Source: Suilimivivens aceti
Lineage (GTDB): Bacteria > Bacillota > Clostridia > Lachnospirales > Lachnospiraceae
DNA: 64,000 nt
Assembly: GCF_025567405.1 (NCBI RefSeq)
Contig: NZ_JAOQKJ010000001.1
Location: 1 to 64,000, forward strand
Reading direction: 5' to 3'
Shown in pieces: positions 48,654 through 57,469 of the stretch. Under the pieces are notes generated by a model that saw only the letters and a program-made list of their open reading frames with translations, was not told where the DNA came from and did no database searches. Position 1 is the first letter of the stretch. Each line of letters begins with the position of its first letter. Both the position numbers and the translations under genes were made by a program.

Positions 48654-50864
48654 TCACATATCTTCCATATCATCCGGATAGAACCATATATTCCCTTCCT
48701 CATCTATTTCCTGCGTGATATAAGGTGTATAGTACACATTTCCATAAATATCATGAAGCTCAAAGCTGTAAAAATAATACCCTGCCGGCAGATAATCATA
48801 CGTCAGCTCTACCTCCCCGTCTACTGTACAGGCATCTCCAAGATACCACTCTTCTGTATCATCATCCAGAGACGTCCAGTAATAAACCGGCTCGAACACA
48901 TCGCCATCCTCCAGTTCGTAAACCTCACGTGAGGCTGCCCCGGTTTCCGGATCGATACCGTCCCATATCCCGATCACCGACCACTCTCCATACTCCCAGT
49001 CATATTCTATCCTGAGTGCTGTGTCGTATTCCCCGTTCAGCATGATCTCACAGGCATAAATGCTGCAGGTATCCGTACTCTCTGCCAGCTCAAGCGGCAG
49101 CATAACTCCATCTGCTGTCAGCCAGAGTCCATCGAAATCATCCCTGATCAGATTGTTTTCGTAATCATAATAAATTTCTTCTGTAGACCCCACATAAAAG
49201 ATCCCATCCTCTCCATCATTCACAAAAACACTGCAGCAGGCATAGGCCAGCTCATCCATATCCTCAAATTCCACAACATAATTTCCATTGCAGTCAAAAT
49301 AGATATCTGCGATCCCCAGTTCACTTTCGTCCACAGAAGCAAATTCCCCTATATTTGTCGTAGGATTGGAAATACCGGCTGCCGAAATTCCAAACAGCTC
49401 TGCCAGATCTGCAATATCCTGTAAAAGGGAGCTGTTGTCATAATCCTGTGCACTTCCCGTTCCGGCACCGTAAGCCACCTTATCCACCAGTGCATAATAA
49501 TAATTGCACGGACACAGCTGCGCAAATGTCTGCAGCTCCTCCGATCCCTGGACAGAGATCGGATAATAAACAGAAAGTCCTCCGGCCTGCTTATGCAGCC
49601 GCCCGTTCACATTATAGACCACACACTCTTCCAGCTTTTCCCTTGCTCTTTCTATTTCCTCTCCATAATCAGACAAATTATCCAGCATCATACCAAGATC
49701 AACCATATTGGTATAACCCTCTGCCCTCGTATTTCCTCCAAAATTATCTGCCCCAAGGATCTTTCTTGCCGCATCTCCCAGGTCATCCTGTTCATATACC
49801 ACCTGAAAAGCCTGATTACATGCCTGCACCAGATCATCGATCCCAGACAGCTCCGTTACAGAAAAGGTTGCCATTTGCTGTGCATCTGCCTCCCGGCAGT
49901 GGACATAATAATCCTCACAGATCTGCTTTCCCAGTGCCTTTCCGTCCGCAGCCGGATTTTCAGCCAGATAATCCAGCATTCCTGTATAGTCCCATCCCGT
50001 TCCAGGCTCATACTCTTCAGACGCATAGAGATAACGTGCATACGGTACCAGCTGATTAGCCACTTCCAGCGTACTCATCAGGCAGGCGTCAAAGCCGATA
50101 AATTCAAAACGGTCTGTCATACTGTCATAGACCCAGTCAAAGGCAGCCGCCATTTCAGCAATGCTCAGACTATCATATTCATACTGTTCATCAAAGCACA
50201 CACCATTAATGCTGCCGCTTCCATGATCCCACAGAATCACTCCCATCCTTTCAGCCGGGTAATGCTGCACACCCCATATCAGAAACTCTGACAGTGTCCC
50301 TGCATCTCCCATATTGGCATTCGGTCTTTCATCTACCTTTTGCAGCTCTCCGTTTTCCAGCACAAACCGTTCCAGCCTTTCATCCGAAATATCCTGGTAC
50401 CAGTAACTGGAGCCTCCCGTCTGATATACTACCCGTGTCTGCTGTGACGGATATGCAGCCAGTGCTTCCTCAATATCATCACTGGCAGCTCCTCCGTCAG
50501 ACTCAAGATCACTTCCGCAAAGATACACAAAGATCGTCCAGCCATCCTCTCCCATCGGAATTTCCTGCTCTCTTGATCTTCTGTCGATCACAAGCTTCCC
50601 GTTTTCCTGGGATATGACAGTTCCCCTCTCTGACAGACTGACAGTGCTCCCGCTGTCTTCTGTTCCATCTTCTCCTTCTGTTTCCTGTTCTTCCTCATAG
50701 AAGTCTTCCTCATCCTCCAGAAGCCACTCAATAAAACCACAGCCACTGAGCATTCCTGTCAAAAGGCACAGCAATGCCAAAAGCCCCGGAATACTTATTC
50801 TTCTTTTCCAAACTCCTTTGTTTACCTTCATCCCTTTTCTGTAATCCCCTTCTTTTCCTGTCAT
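48654..50864 (-). CDS. Clostripain-family (C11) cysteine protease lipoprotein
   Basis: Protein of up to 736 residues. Signal sequence with lipobox LSGC (LLTGMLSGCGFIEW), a very acidic linker (DEEDFYEEEQETEGEDG), then a C11 peptidase domain: WTIFVYLCGSDLESDGG, GVILWDHGSGSINGVCFDEQ (catalytic His in DHGSG) and FIGFDACLMSTLEVANQL (catalytic Cys in DACLM). Clostripains cleave after Arg or Lys. The C-terminal ~250 residues form beta-rich segments of unknown role. The start is uncertain: 50864 has no close ribosome site, and MKVNKG at 50831 is possible. Its promoter shares the direct repeats of the neighbouring lipoprotein. Confidence 0.88.
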   Translation of the reverse strand: MTGKEGDYRKGMKVNKGVWKRRISIPGLLALLCLLTGMLSGCGFIEWLLEDEEDFYEEEQETEGEDGTEDSGSTVSLSERGTVISQENGKLVIDRRSREQEIPMGEDGWTIFVYLCGSDLESDGGAASDDIEEALAAYPSQQTRVVYQTGGSSYWYQDISDERLERFVLENGELQKVDERPNANMGDAGTLSEFLIWGVQHYPAERMGVILWDHGSGSINGVCFDEQYEYDSLSIAEMAAAFDWVYDSMTDRFEFIGFDACLMSTLEVANQLVPYARYLYASEEYEPGTGWDYTGMLDYLAENPAADGKALGKQICEDYYVHCREADAQQMATFSVTELSGIDDLVQACNQAFQVVYEQDDLGDAARKILGADNFGGNTRAEGYTNMVDLGMMLDNLSDYGEEIERAREKLEECVVYNVNGRLHKQAGGLSVYYPISVQGSEELQTFAQLCPCNYYYALVDKVAYGAGTGSAQDYDNSSLLQDIADLAELFGISAAGISNPTTNIGEFASVDESELGIADIYFDCNGNYVVEFEDMDELAYACCSVFVNDGEDGIFYVGSTEEIYYDYENNLIRDDFDGLWLTADGVMLPLELAESTDTCSIYACEIMLNGEYDTALRIEYDWEYGEWSVIGIWDGIDPETGAASREVYELEDGDVFEPVYYWTSLDDDTEEWYLGDACTVDGEVELTYDYLPAGYYFYSFELHDIYGNVYYTPYITQEIDEEGNIWFYPDDMEDM

Positions 50865-50896
50865 TCTGCAAAGTTCAGTATAACTCCATATTACAG

Positions 50897-50965
50897 ACTA
50901 TACATGACATACGCTGTATGATACAAGAAAAAATGCCAGATTGTATCTGAAACTGCCAGATTGCC
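50897..50965 (-). promoter_or_regulatory. Clostripain-gene promoter with paired 14-base LytTR-type sites
   Basis: On the minus strand GGCAATCTGGCAGT (50965-50952), six bases, then TACAATCTGGCATT (50945-50932) again give a 20-base period. Five bases later comes TTGTAT (-35, 50926-50921), an 18-base spacer and TATAGT (-10, 50902-50897). The geometry is the same as at 48540-48608. Confidence 0.75.
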
Positions 50966-50976
50966 TGCTATGACGC

Positions 50977-51009
50977 AAAAAGACCTGACAGCTTTCACCA
51001 TCAGGTCTT
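50977..51009 (-). terminator. Terminator of the L25/Ctc gene
   Basis: The minus strand reads AAGACCTGA-n12-TCAGGTCTTTTT, 45 bases after the stop codon. Confidence 0.9.
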
Positions 51010-51053
51010 CTCTCTGTTCTTTATAAAATTCCGTTTCCGGCACTCCCGGAAAT

Positions 51054-51653
51054 CTATTTGGCAGCCTTGTCATCCTCTGCTGCTTCCTCAGCTTCTGTCT
51101 CAGGTACTACATTGTGTACTGCTGTTACAGTAACAACTGGTGTGTCTGGATCTGTCATCAGAACGATATCTTTATCTTTGGCAATATCCAGATCTCTTAC
51201 CTTAACGGTATCACCGATCTTCAGGGTGCTTAAGTCAACCTTAACGCTGTCTACCAGTGCAGAAGGCAGTGCCTTGTAGGAAACCTCCTTCAGAAGCTCC
51301 TGTGCAACACCAGCTGCCAGCTTATCATGGTTCACCAGAATAACCTCTGCAACAGAATGTACCTTCTCGCCCTGTACCAGTGCCTGAAAGTCGATCTCAT
51401 CTACTCTTCTCGCCAGTGCATTGTAATCGATCTCCTTGATCAGTACATCATATGCCTTGCCATCTACCTCCAGCATAATCTGGCTGCCCTTATGATCTGT
51501 AGTAAGAATACGGTTTACTTCCTGCGCGTTCATCTTAACGGGAATAGATCCTTCGATCTCACGTCCGAAAACGTTGCCTGTTACATAGCCTTCTCTTCTC
51601 AGTCTCTTTGCTTTGATCTCCATGCTTCTTTTTTCAGCTTTTAAAGTATTCAT
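51054..51653 (-). CDS. rplY: Ribosomal protein L25 / general stress protein Ctc
   Basis: Two-domain L25 of the Ctc/TL5 type, 199 residues. The N-terminal 5S-rRNA-binding domain (MEIKAKRLRREGYVTGNVFG; IDYNALARRVDEIDFQAL) is followed by the TL5/CTC beta-domain (ELLKEVSYKALPSALVDSVK; LKIGDTVKVRDLDI). The acidic tail ETEAEEAAEDDKAAK is usual. It binds 5S rRNA in the large subunit; in Bacillus Ctc is stress-induced. I chose MNTLKAEKRS at 51653, preceded by GGAGGAAAAG. It is a single-gene unit ending at a clear terminator. Confidence 0.94.
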   Translation of the reverse strand: MNTLKAEKRSMEIKAKRLRREGYVTGNVFGREIEGSIPVKMNAQEVNRILTTDHKGSQIMLEVDGKAYDVLIKEIDYNALARRVDEIDFQALVQGEKVHSVAEVILVNHDKLAAGVAQELLKEVSYKALPSALVDSVKVDLSTLKIGDTVKVRDLDIAKDKDIVLMTDPDTPVVTVTAVHNVVPETEAEEAAEDDKAAK

Positions 51654-51805
51654 TTGTCTTTTCCTCCAAAAATCTGAATTGCTTAGCATTCCTCGTGTTA
51701 AGTATTCTTTTTCCTTGTTACAGCTGTATTATAACACGCATATTCAAAACAGATTAACCAAAATTTTTTATTTTTTTGGAAAATAATTGTATAATTTTTC
51801 CGTTT

Positions 51806-54800
51806 TTATCTGTCTTTGCTTCTCTTTTTTGCTATAAATACTATCACTGCACCGCCAGCTATTCCGGCGCCAAGGACGGTCAGTAAGATGATCCAGAGGA
51901 TCCGGCCACCACTGCTGTCAGCAGTTTTCCCTGTTTCCGTAGTGCCGGCGGTAGTTTCCGTAGTGCCGGTGGTATCAGGAGTACTCTCCGGCTCTCCAGA
52001 GCTGACCGTACTGTCTGCTCCGGGAACCGTTTCTGTCCCGCCAATATTTCCTGTGTCAGTCATATCCCGGTCATTCTTTGCCTCTTCGATATCAAGGAAG
52101 CTTCCCGTTGTCACAGCCTGGTCTTTCAAGCCTCCCTGCCAGATTCTGGCAATGCTTTGCTCTGCATCGCCGGTACCTTCCTTCCATTGCCTGAAAGCAT
52201 CGGATCCCAAACGCTCTCCTGCTCCTGGATTTTGATCATGGCTGCCGTTCTCAGTAGCAGTATCCTTTACCGTCTGCCGCGCTATCAGTGCGAGCTGTGG
52301 TGCAGATTCATTTCCTGCACTGTCCTTTGCCGTCAGATACAGGGAATCACTATTTTCACTGTCATCCAGTACACCGGTGACAGTGAAGCTGCCATCGGCT
52401 GCGGCCCGGGTGCTCTCACTGCCATCTTTGCCGTAAAGGATCTCACTTCCCGCATCCGCCATTCCTGTGATCTGATATTTCCCCGTAGTCCTGTCGGCGT
52501 AGAACATCGGATCGGAAAGTGTAAGCATGGGCGCTGTATCGTCCCTGCTTACCAGCAGGAATTTACTGGTCACATCCTCAGCTGAACTGTCTTTTATCCC
52601 GATAATTCCATCAATCCTGAGCATCAGACTGCCTTCAAAACCGGGGATCGTATATTGGCCGTTCCCATCAGACGTAATCACGTTTCCTGTGTCCATTCTC
52701 GTTACCCTAAAGTATGCGCCCTGCACATTGCTGCTCACAGACAGCGTATTTGAAGCACCGCCAATATAAGCGTGGAACACACCGTTTTCATCAGGTGTAC
52801 AATCTGTTCCATTGACCTTGAGCATAAAATCAAGCGGCTGATATTCCGGCAGATATTTATCAGCAGAATATGTCTCCTCACTGTAATACTTTCCCTTTTC
52901 AACAGTTCTGTATGCTCTCACACCGACTTTATATGTTTCATTTGCAGACAGGTTTTTGGATTCCCCTGTTTCTTCTCCGCCCACGGTCAGCGCCATATTG
53001 ATGGAGGTTGTTCCCTTATCAAGGTCATAACCAAATCCGGTATCGATCCAGTCGTTTCCCTTCTGCTGATAAATCCGCACAGCATAACCATCAGCATCTG
53101 TTACGGCTTCCCAGCCGGCGCTCATAACCTCGTTTCCGGCAAGCTCCAGTGTCACATTTTGAGGCTTGCCTGGCTGATTGCTGTTTCTATAAGAAATCTG
53201 CTCATCAAACTGCTGATTGGCAATGGCCGCCAGGGCAGTTTCATCCACGTCATCCCCATCAAGATCAGCCGTTTTTTCCATCATCAGGAAGGAGGTCACA
53301 TAGTAGCTGCCCGTTGGCGCCAGGGCACCATCCGTTGGGATACTGACTGAAATATTATCTGGATCATCAATCTGCCGTTCGTCAATCAGGTAATCTGCAC
53401 CACCCTCAGTATTGGCAAAATATGTACGCAGCACATAGGTCGTATTTTTTGCTGGATGCATCACCTGACCGGCAAGCTCCTTATTGCTGCTGTCCAGCTT
53501 CAGCTTAAGCTCCTCGAACGGTTCCACATCAATTCCCTTCTCATCCGTAAAGCTCAACCCGTTTTCTGCACTGACAGAATAAGTGCCGCCGTTTTTCAGC
53601 CTCATAAGAGCCAGATGATATACCTTGCCATCATCCTCCGATTTCTTCATATTGGCAATGATCGTCGCATTGATCTCTGCATCAGGATCAGTGGGATCTT
53701 TCCCCTCTTCTATCCAGTTGATCTTGATATCAGCACCATCATCCTTCTGAATCTTCAGGTTATCCTTGATATCTTCCTCCGTGGCAGTACCGTCAAAGGC
53801 CAGCAGGATATACGGCGTTTTTCCTTCGCCTCCATCCACCGTGATTTCTGCCTGGGTTTTACCGCCATTTCTCGGTGCGGGAGCCTTTCTGACAGGACGC
53901 TTGCTTACATCCTCTACATCTTCCTCAGACACCAGTACTTCCTCTGTCTCCGTACCGGCTGTATTTCCGCTCACTGTGGTTTCTTCCTCGCTCTCCTGCG
54001 TCTCTTCCTGTGCTTCTGTCTTTGTTTCACTGGTGTTTTCCTGCACGGCTTCTTCCTGCACCTCTGTCCCGCCGATGACTTCCTGAGCGGCTGCTTCCTG
54101 CACTTCTATCCCGCCGATGGCTTCCTGTGCGGCTGCTTCCTGCACTTCTATCCCACCGATGGCTTCCTGTGCGGCTGCTTCCTGTGCGGCTGCTTCCTGC
54201 CCTGTGCTTTCCACGACAGGTGCAGCGGAAGGAGTCTCGACAAGTGCTTCGGAAGGAGTCTCGACAGGTGCTTCGGAAGGGCTCTCGACGGGTGCTTCGG
54301 AAGAGGTCTCGACAGGTGCTCCGGAAGGGGTCTCGACAGGTGTACCGGAAGGGGTCTCGACAGGTGTACCGGAAGGGGTCTCGACAGGTGTACCAGAAGG
54401 GGTCTCTGTGGCAGTCTCCCCATTTCCTTCCGTTGTGGATTCCGGCACGGCAGTTTCCTGCACGGCTTCTTCAGTATATATCTCCAGTACATCCTCTCCG
54501 CTGTCTTCTAACAGCATTCCCTGTACGACCGGCGTCACGCCTTTGTCCTCCCAGTTCCACTCGGGCAGATAGCCGAACACCTTGACCTCAATATCCCAGC
54601 CGCCGCCCTTTCTGAAGTCGGTTTCTACAATCTGCGGCACAAGTACCCACACCCTGGCATTGGCGAGCCAGTTTCCGACATAGGCCATCGCACCGATGTA
54701 AACATCGACATTTTCAAAGGCCTGCTTCATGCCTTCCTCAACACTGACGTTCCTGATCGGAAAGGTCGTCTGACCGCCCACGATGAGATTGATGTTTGCA

Positions 54801-57229
54801 ACGTCAACACCAAGACCGCCAATAGCGCGTATATTCTCCGGGATCTGTACTCTTCCTCCTACTGTACCATTCGCCCCGATACCGAGATAAACCCAGTCAT
54901 TACTGTCATTCACACCACCAAAGGCTCCAAGCCTGATCGCACTGTCCAGCGTGATGACTTTGATCTCTGTGCTGGGCAAAGCCACCTCTAGCTCCTTCGA
55001 GCCAACAAAATACACGCCCTTGTAGCTGACATTTCCGTAACTGCGCTCCTGCCCCTCAAGCTTAAGGGAGTAGCCAAAGCTATCCACGATCGATGCATTC
55101 GTTCCTACAAGTCCGACATCGGTCGCCTTAAGAGAGATTTCACTTGGTCCAAGAACCACATTGCCGGTTCCCTCGATCAAATGCATATAGGTGCCTGTCA
55201 GGGCACCGCGCAGCTTGATCGGCGGGATAGCGAAGTAGTCACCGTTCACTGTGCTTGCCAGATTTTTAAAGCCTGCGCCTCCTCCATTTAGCTGTCCGAC
55301 AGGAATCGGAGGGATCAGGACGATACCCGGGCTCGCCTTGACATAAAACCACAGGTTATCCGGCAGCAGGGATCCGTCCTTTTTGCTGCGCACCAGTGCA
55401 AGCTCCGCTTCTGTTTCAAAAAGATCCATGGCATTCAGCTTCAGGCTGAAGGCGTAAAGCTCCCTGCCCTTGAAGGTATTGACCTCACCCTCCACCTCCG
55501 CAAGCTCCAGCCCTATCAGGCTGGCAGTATTGAATTTGCCCGTAGCATGGACACCGTTGACCTTAAACTCATGCTTCTCATTTAAACCATATCCCAGCTC
55601 TGTAAGGGAAAACTCCGCACCATCAAAAATTGTCTGAAAACCGATGTCCCCGTTAAAGACAAGATTTCCTTCTGTATCAGTATCCGCCTGCTTAAGCTTC
55701 ACCGAAGCATAGGGAATATCCACAAAGACGATAGCATCGTTTTTACCAGGATCGATCCCGAACCGGAATCCCTCCTTTACAAGCGTAATCTTAAGCTCGC
55801 TCTCTCCACCGCTTTTAGGCTGATAAAACTTGAAGGTCGGTGCATTGAGACTCACGCCATTCTGTACCACACGGCCATCCCTATGGATGACAAGGCTTCC
55901 TTTAGTATCCCATGTTGCTGCGACAGAAGGGGAAAGCATGGCGGCACCGCCAGTGAAGGTAAAGGCTTCACCGTTTTTGCTCTCATAGTCTCCGTTAATA
56001 AGTGCAATGGGACTGGCACCGTACTGCTTTTTCAGTGCCTCCAGTGCAGCTCCATCTGCCACAGGCTCCACCCTCACACCGCCCTTTGGGTCAGCAAAGG
56101 CAGCAAGCTGCTTCGCATAGATGGAAGAATCAACCTTGTCCGGTTCAGAAGGCACCGTTACGGCTGCTGACTTCAGCTCACGGAATCCCCAAAGGAAGTG
56201 AGCCGATCCTTCTGAAATATCCTCCCGGCTAAACCCGATCCCAACACGGCTTTCGAACTCCACACGGGTATGTATAGGCTTATCACCCGGCTCTACACTG
56301 ACAAACCTTGGAAGCTCCACACGGATTGGCTTGTCCTTGCCGGAAGAGGACTGGATCTCCTTTTCATAGTAATCCGACAGCCCTGCAAAGGGATTTGCCC
56401 AGGGATATGCATCCACATAGGCCTCCGTAATGTAGACACCATCTACATCTCCCCACTGGGAATACCCCTTGGGAACAGTCTTTGTATTCAGATTTTCCAC
56501 CGGAGCGGTAAATACCGAAGTTTCCGTAGTGATCTTCAGCGGCTTTCCATCCTTTTTCTCTGGTACTGTCGTACGGCTCATTTTAATGGCCGGACCGCCC
56601 GGCTTTTCCAAAACAGAGCTGTGACCCATACCGGTAAAACCGTTGATCGAATACCCACAGGTAAAAGCAAAATCGCGATTTTCCTTTGGCAGGCTGTCCT
56701 TGTCAATGAGAATATCGCTGACCGAAGACAGCACTCCCCAGGTGCCCTCTTTGGACGACCCGCTCTCCTTAAGCTGCACAAGCTCATAATAGACCGTCAT
56801 CGTTGCAGTGACGCGGTTCATTGCTGTCAGCAGGGAATATTCCGCCTTGATCGCCGATGTAGATCCGTTCGGTGTCCTGTTTGTAAATTCTGCCTTTTTC
56901 AGCTCCACCACCGCAGGATCGACAATCTCTTTACCACTCTCATACATGATGAAATTGCACCACATAATCTGGCTGTTACAGAAGATATTGTCCTCACCAT
57001 CAGGCTTCGCGGTCGGAACTGTCGTAAGGTATGGTGTGGAGCCCAAAAATCTGCGCAGCGCCACACGGATATAACCGTTCTGCAGGACAAGCGCCCCATC
57101 ATCCAGTGTGATCTGTTCCACGGTTGCAGGGTTTGTCGGCCAGATATCTCCTGCAAATGCCAGCGTCTCTAATGGCAGGGCGCTAAACAGCAGGATCAGT
57201 GTCAATAAAAAGGATATCGCCTTCTTCAT
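51806..57229 (-). CDS. Giant repeat-containing membrane-anchored surface protein
   Basis: Protein of 1807 residues. Signal peptide MKKAISFLLTLILLFSALPL-type, cleaved near ETLAFA. Residues ~25-900 are a beta-rich region with no family I recognise (IRVALRRFLGSTPYLTTV; GGRVQIPENIRAIGGLGV). Residues ~910-1110 are low-complexity repeats. A beta-sandwich part follows (~1130-1660), including a fibronectin-III-like segment near ~1370 (KPQNVTLELAGNEVMSAGW). A Thr/Gly/Glu-rich stalk ends in one membrane helix (ILWIILLTVLGAGIAGGAV) and the basic tail KKRSKDR. There is no LPXTG sorting motif, so it is held by the helix. It is probably an adhesin or surface receptor. Single gene with GGAGGAGAAA before ATG. 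Confidence 0.85.
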   Translation of the reverse strand: MKKAISFLLTLILLFSALPLETLAFAGDIWPTNPATVEQITLDDGALVLQNGYIRVALRRFLGSTPYLTTVPTAKPDGEDNIFCNSQIMWCNFIMYESGKEIVDPAVVELKKAEFTNRTPNGSTSAIKAEYSLLTAMNRVTATMTVYYELVQLKESGSSKEGTWGVLSSVSDILIDKDSLPKENRDFAFTCGYSINGFTGMGHSSVLEKPGGPAIKMSRTTVPEKKDGKPLKITTETSVFTAPVENLNTKTVPKGYSQWGDVDGVYITEAYVDAYPWANPFAGLSDYYEKEIQSSSGKDKPIRVELPRFVSVEPGDKPIHTRVEFESRVGIGFSREDISEGSAHFLWGFRELKSAAVTVPSEPDKVDSSIYAKQLAAFADPKGGVRVEPVADGAALEALKKQYGASPIALINGDYESKNGEAFTFTGGAAMLSPSVAATWDTKGSLVIHRDGRVVQNGVSLNAPTFKFYQPKSGGESELKITLVKEGFRFGIDPGKNDAIVFVDIPYASVKLKQADTDTEGNLVFNGDIGFQTIFDGAEFSLTELGYGLNEKHEFKVNGVHATGKFNTASLIGLELAEVEGEVNTFKGRELYAFSLKLNAMDLFETEAELALVRSKKDGSLLPDNLWFYVKASPGIVLIPPIPVGQLNGGGAGFKNLASTVNGDYFAIPPIKLRGALTGTYMHLIEGTGNVVLGPSEISLKATDVGLVGTNASIVDSFGYSLKLEGQERSYGNVSYKGVYFVGSKELEVALPSTEIKVITLDSAIRLGAFGGVNDSNDWVYLGIGANGTVGGRVQIPENIRAIGGLGVDVANINLIVGGQTTFPIRNVSVEEGMKQAFENVDVYIGAMAYVGNWLANARVWVLVPQIVETDFRKGGGWDIEVKVFGYLPEWNWEDKGVTPVVQGMLLEDSGEDVLEIYTEEAVQETAVPESTTEGNGETATETPSGTPVETPSGTPVETPSGTPVETPSGAPVETSSEAPVESPSEAPVETPSEALVETPSAAPVVESTGQEAAAQEAAAQEAIGGIEVQEAAAQEAIGGIEVQEAAAQEVIGGTEVQEEAVQENTSETKTEAQEETQESEEETTVSGNTAGTETEEVLVSEEDVEDVSKRPVRKAPAPRNGGKTQAEITVDGGEGKTPYILLAFDGTATEEDIKDNLKIQKDDGADIKINWIEEGKDPTDPDAEINATIIANMKKSEDDGKVYHLALMRLKNGGTYSVSAENGLSFTDEKGIDVEPFEELKLKLDSSNKELAGQVMHPAKNTTYVLRTYFANTEGGADYLIDERQIDDPDNISVSIPTDGALAPTGSYYVTSFLMMEKTADLDGDDVDETALAAIANQQFDEQISYRNSNQPGKPQNVTLELAGNEVMSAGWEAVTDADGYAVRIYQQKGNDWIDTGFGYDLDKGTTSINMALTVGGEETGESKNLSANETYKVGVRAYRTVEKGKYYSEETYSADKYLPEYQPLDFMLKVNGTDCTPDENGVFHAYIGGASNTLSVSSNVQGAYFRVTRMDTGNVITSDGNGQYTIPGFEGSLMLRIDGIIGIKDSSAEDVTSKFLLVSRDDTAPMLTLSDPMFYADRTTGKYQITGMADAGSEILYGKDGSESTRAAADGSFTVTGVLDDSENSDSLYLTAKDSAGNESAPQLALIARQTVKDTATENGSHDQNPGAGERLGSDAFRQWKEGTGDAEQSIARIWQGGLKDQAVTTGSFLDIEEAKNDRDMTDTGNIGGTETVPGADSTVSSGEPESTPDTTGTTETTAGTTETGKTADSSGGRILWIILLTVLGAGIAGGAVIVFIAKKRSKDR
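54045..54205 (-). repeat. 42-base repeats (14-residue EAAAQEAIGGIEVQ units)
   Basis: Inside the giant surface gene, the unit EAAAQEAIGGIEVQ occurs about three times, with degenerate copies at either end (EAAAQEVIGGTEVQ). The DNA units are nearly identical, so copy number is likely to vary. Confidence 0.85.
54215..54425 (-). repeat. 24-base repeats (8-residue ETPSGTPV units)
   Basis: About eight tandem 24-base units encode ETPSGTPV and variants (ETPSEAPV, ESPSEAPV, ETPSAAPV). The N-terminal copies are almost identical in DNA and the later ones have diverged. This is a typical Pro/Thr/Ser wall-spanning stalk. Confidence 0.88.
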
Positions 57230-57255
57230 AGTATATAATTTCTCCTCCTCTCCGG

Positions 57256-57281
57256 ATCGTTCAGGTGAATCGTTCGGAACG
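57256..57281 (-). promoter_or_regulatory. Possible operator ahead of the giant surface gene
   Basis: ATCGTTC occurs twice (57256-57262 and 57269-57275), and the second copy is part of the palindrome CGTTCGGAACG (57271-57281). They lie 27-52 bases before the start codon, in the leader or promoter. No strong promoter is seen; TATAGA lies further upstream. Confidence 0.4.
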
Positions 57282-57382
57282 TACGATAAAAAACATCTTA
57301 TCTATATAGGTACATGAAATCTGAAAAACTCTCACCTCAGAATCAAATTTTTTTAAATGTTTTTCCTCCCCTTTACAAAGGA

Positions 57383-57408
57383 AAAGAGGGTTCCTTTGAA
57401 CCCTCTTT
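57383..57408 (-). terminator. Terminator downstream of the second GGDEF gene
   Basis: An 11-base perfect inverted repeat (AAAGAGGGTTC / GAACCCTCTTT) has a 4-base loop and a T-rich 3' side on the minus strand. It could work on both strands. Confidence 0.82.
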
Positions 57409-57469
57409 GCAAGTGCCGTAAATTCAAGACCGCTACTGCTTATCCGTCTTTTTTATTATGCTGCGGTTA

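Noticed and set aside
51806..51930. LPXTG cell-wall sorting signal at the end of the giant protein
   Set aside because: The residues before the last helix read ETGKTADSSGG, with no LPXTG-like motif; membrane anchoring is more likely.
54215..54425. Regular 24-base repeats that could suggest a CRISPR array
   Set aside because: The units are directly adjacent with no spacers, in frame, and encode a Pro/Thr/Ser stalk; no cas genes are present.
53456..54511. Open frame of 351 codons on the plus strand within the giant surface gene
   Set aside because: It lies antisense to the tandem repeats; the Cys/Gly-rich repeats in it are the complement of the ETPSGTPV and AAAQEAIGG units. The minus-strand gene has signal peptide and membrane anchor.
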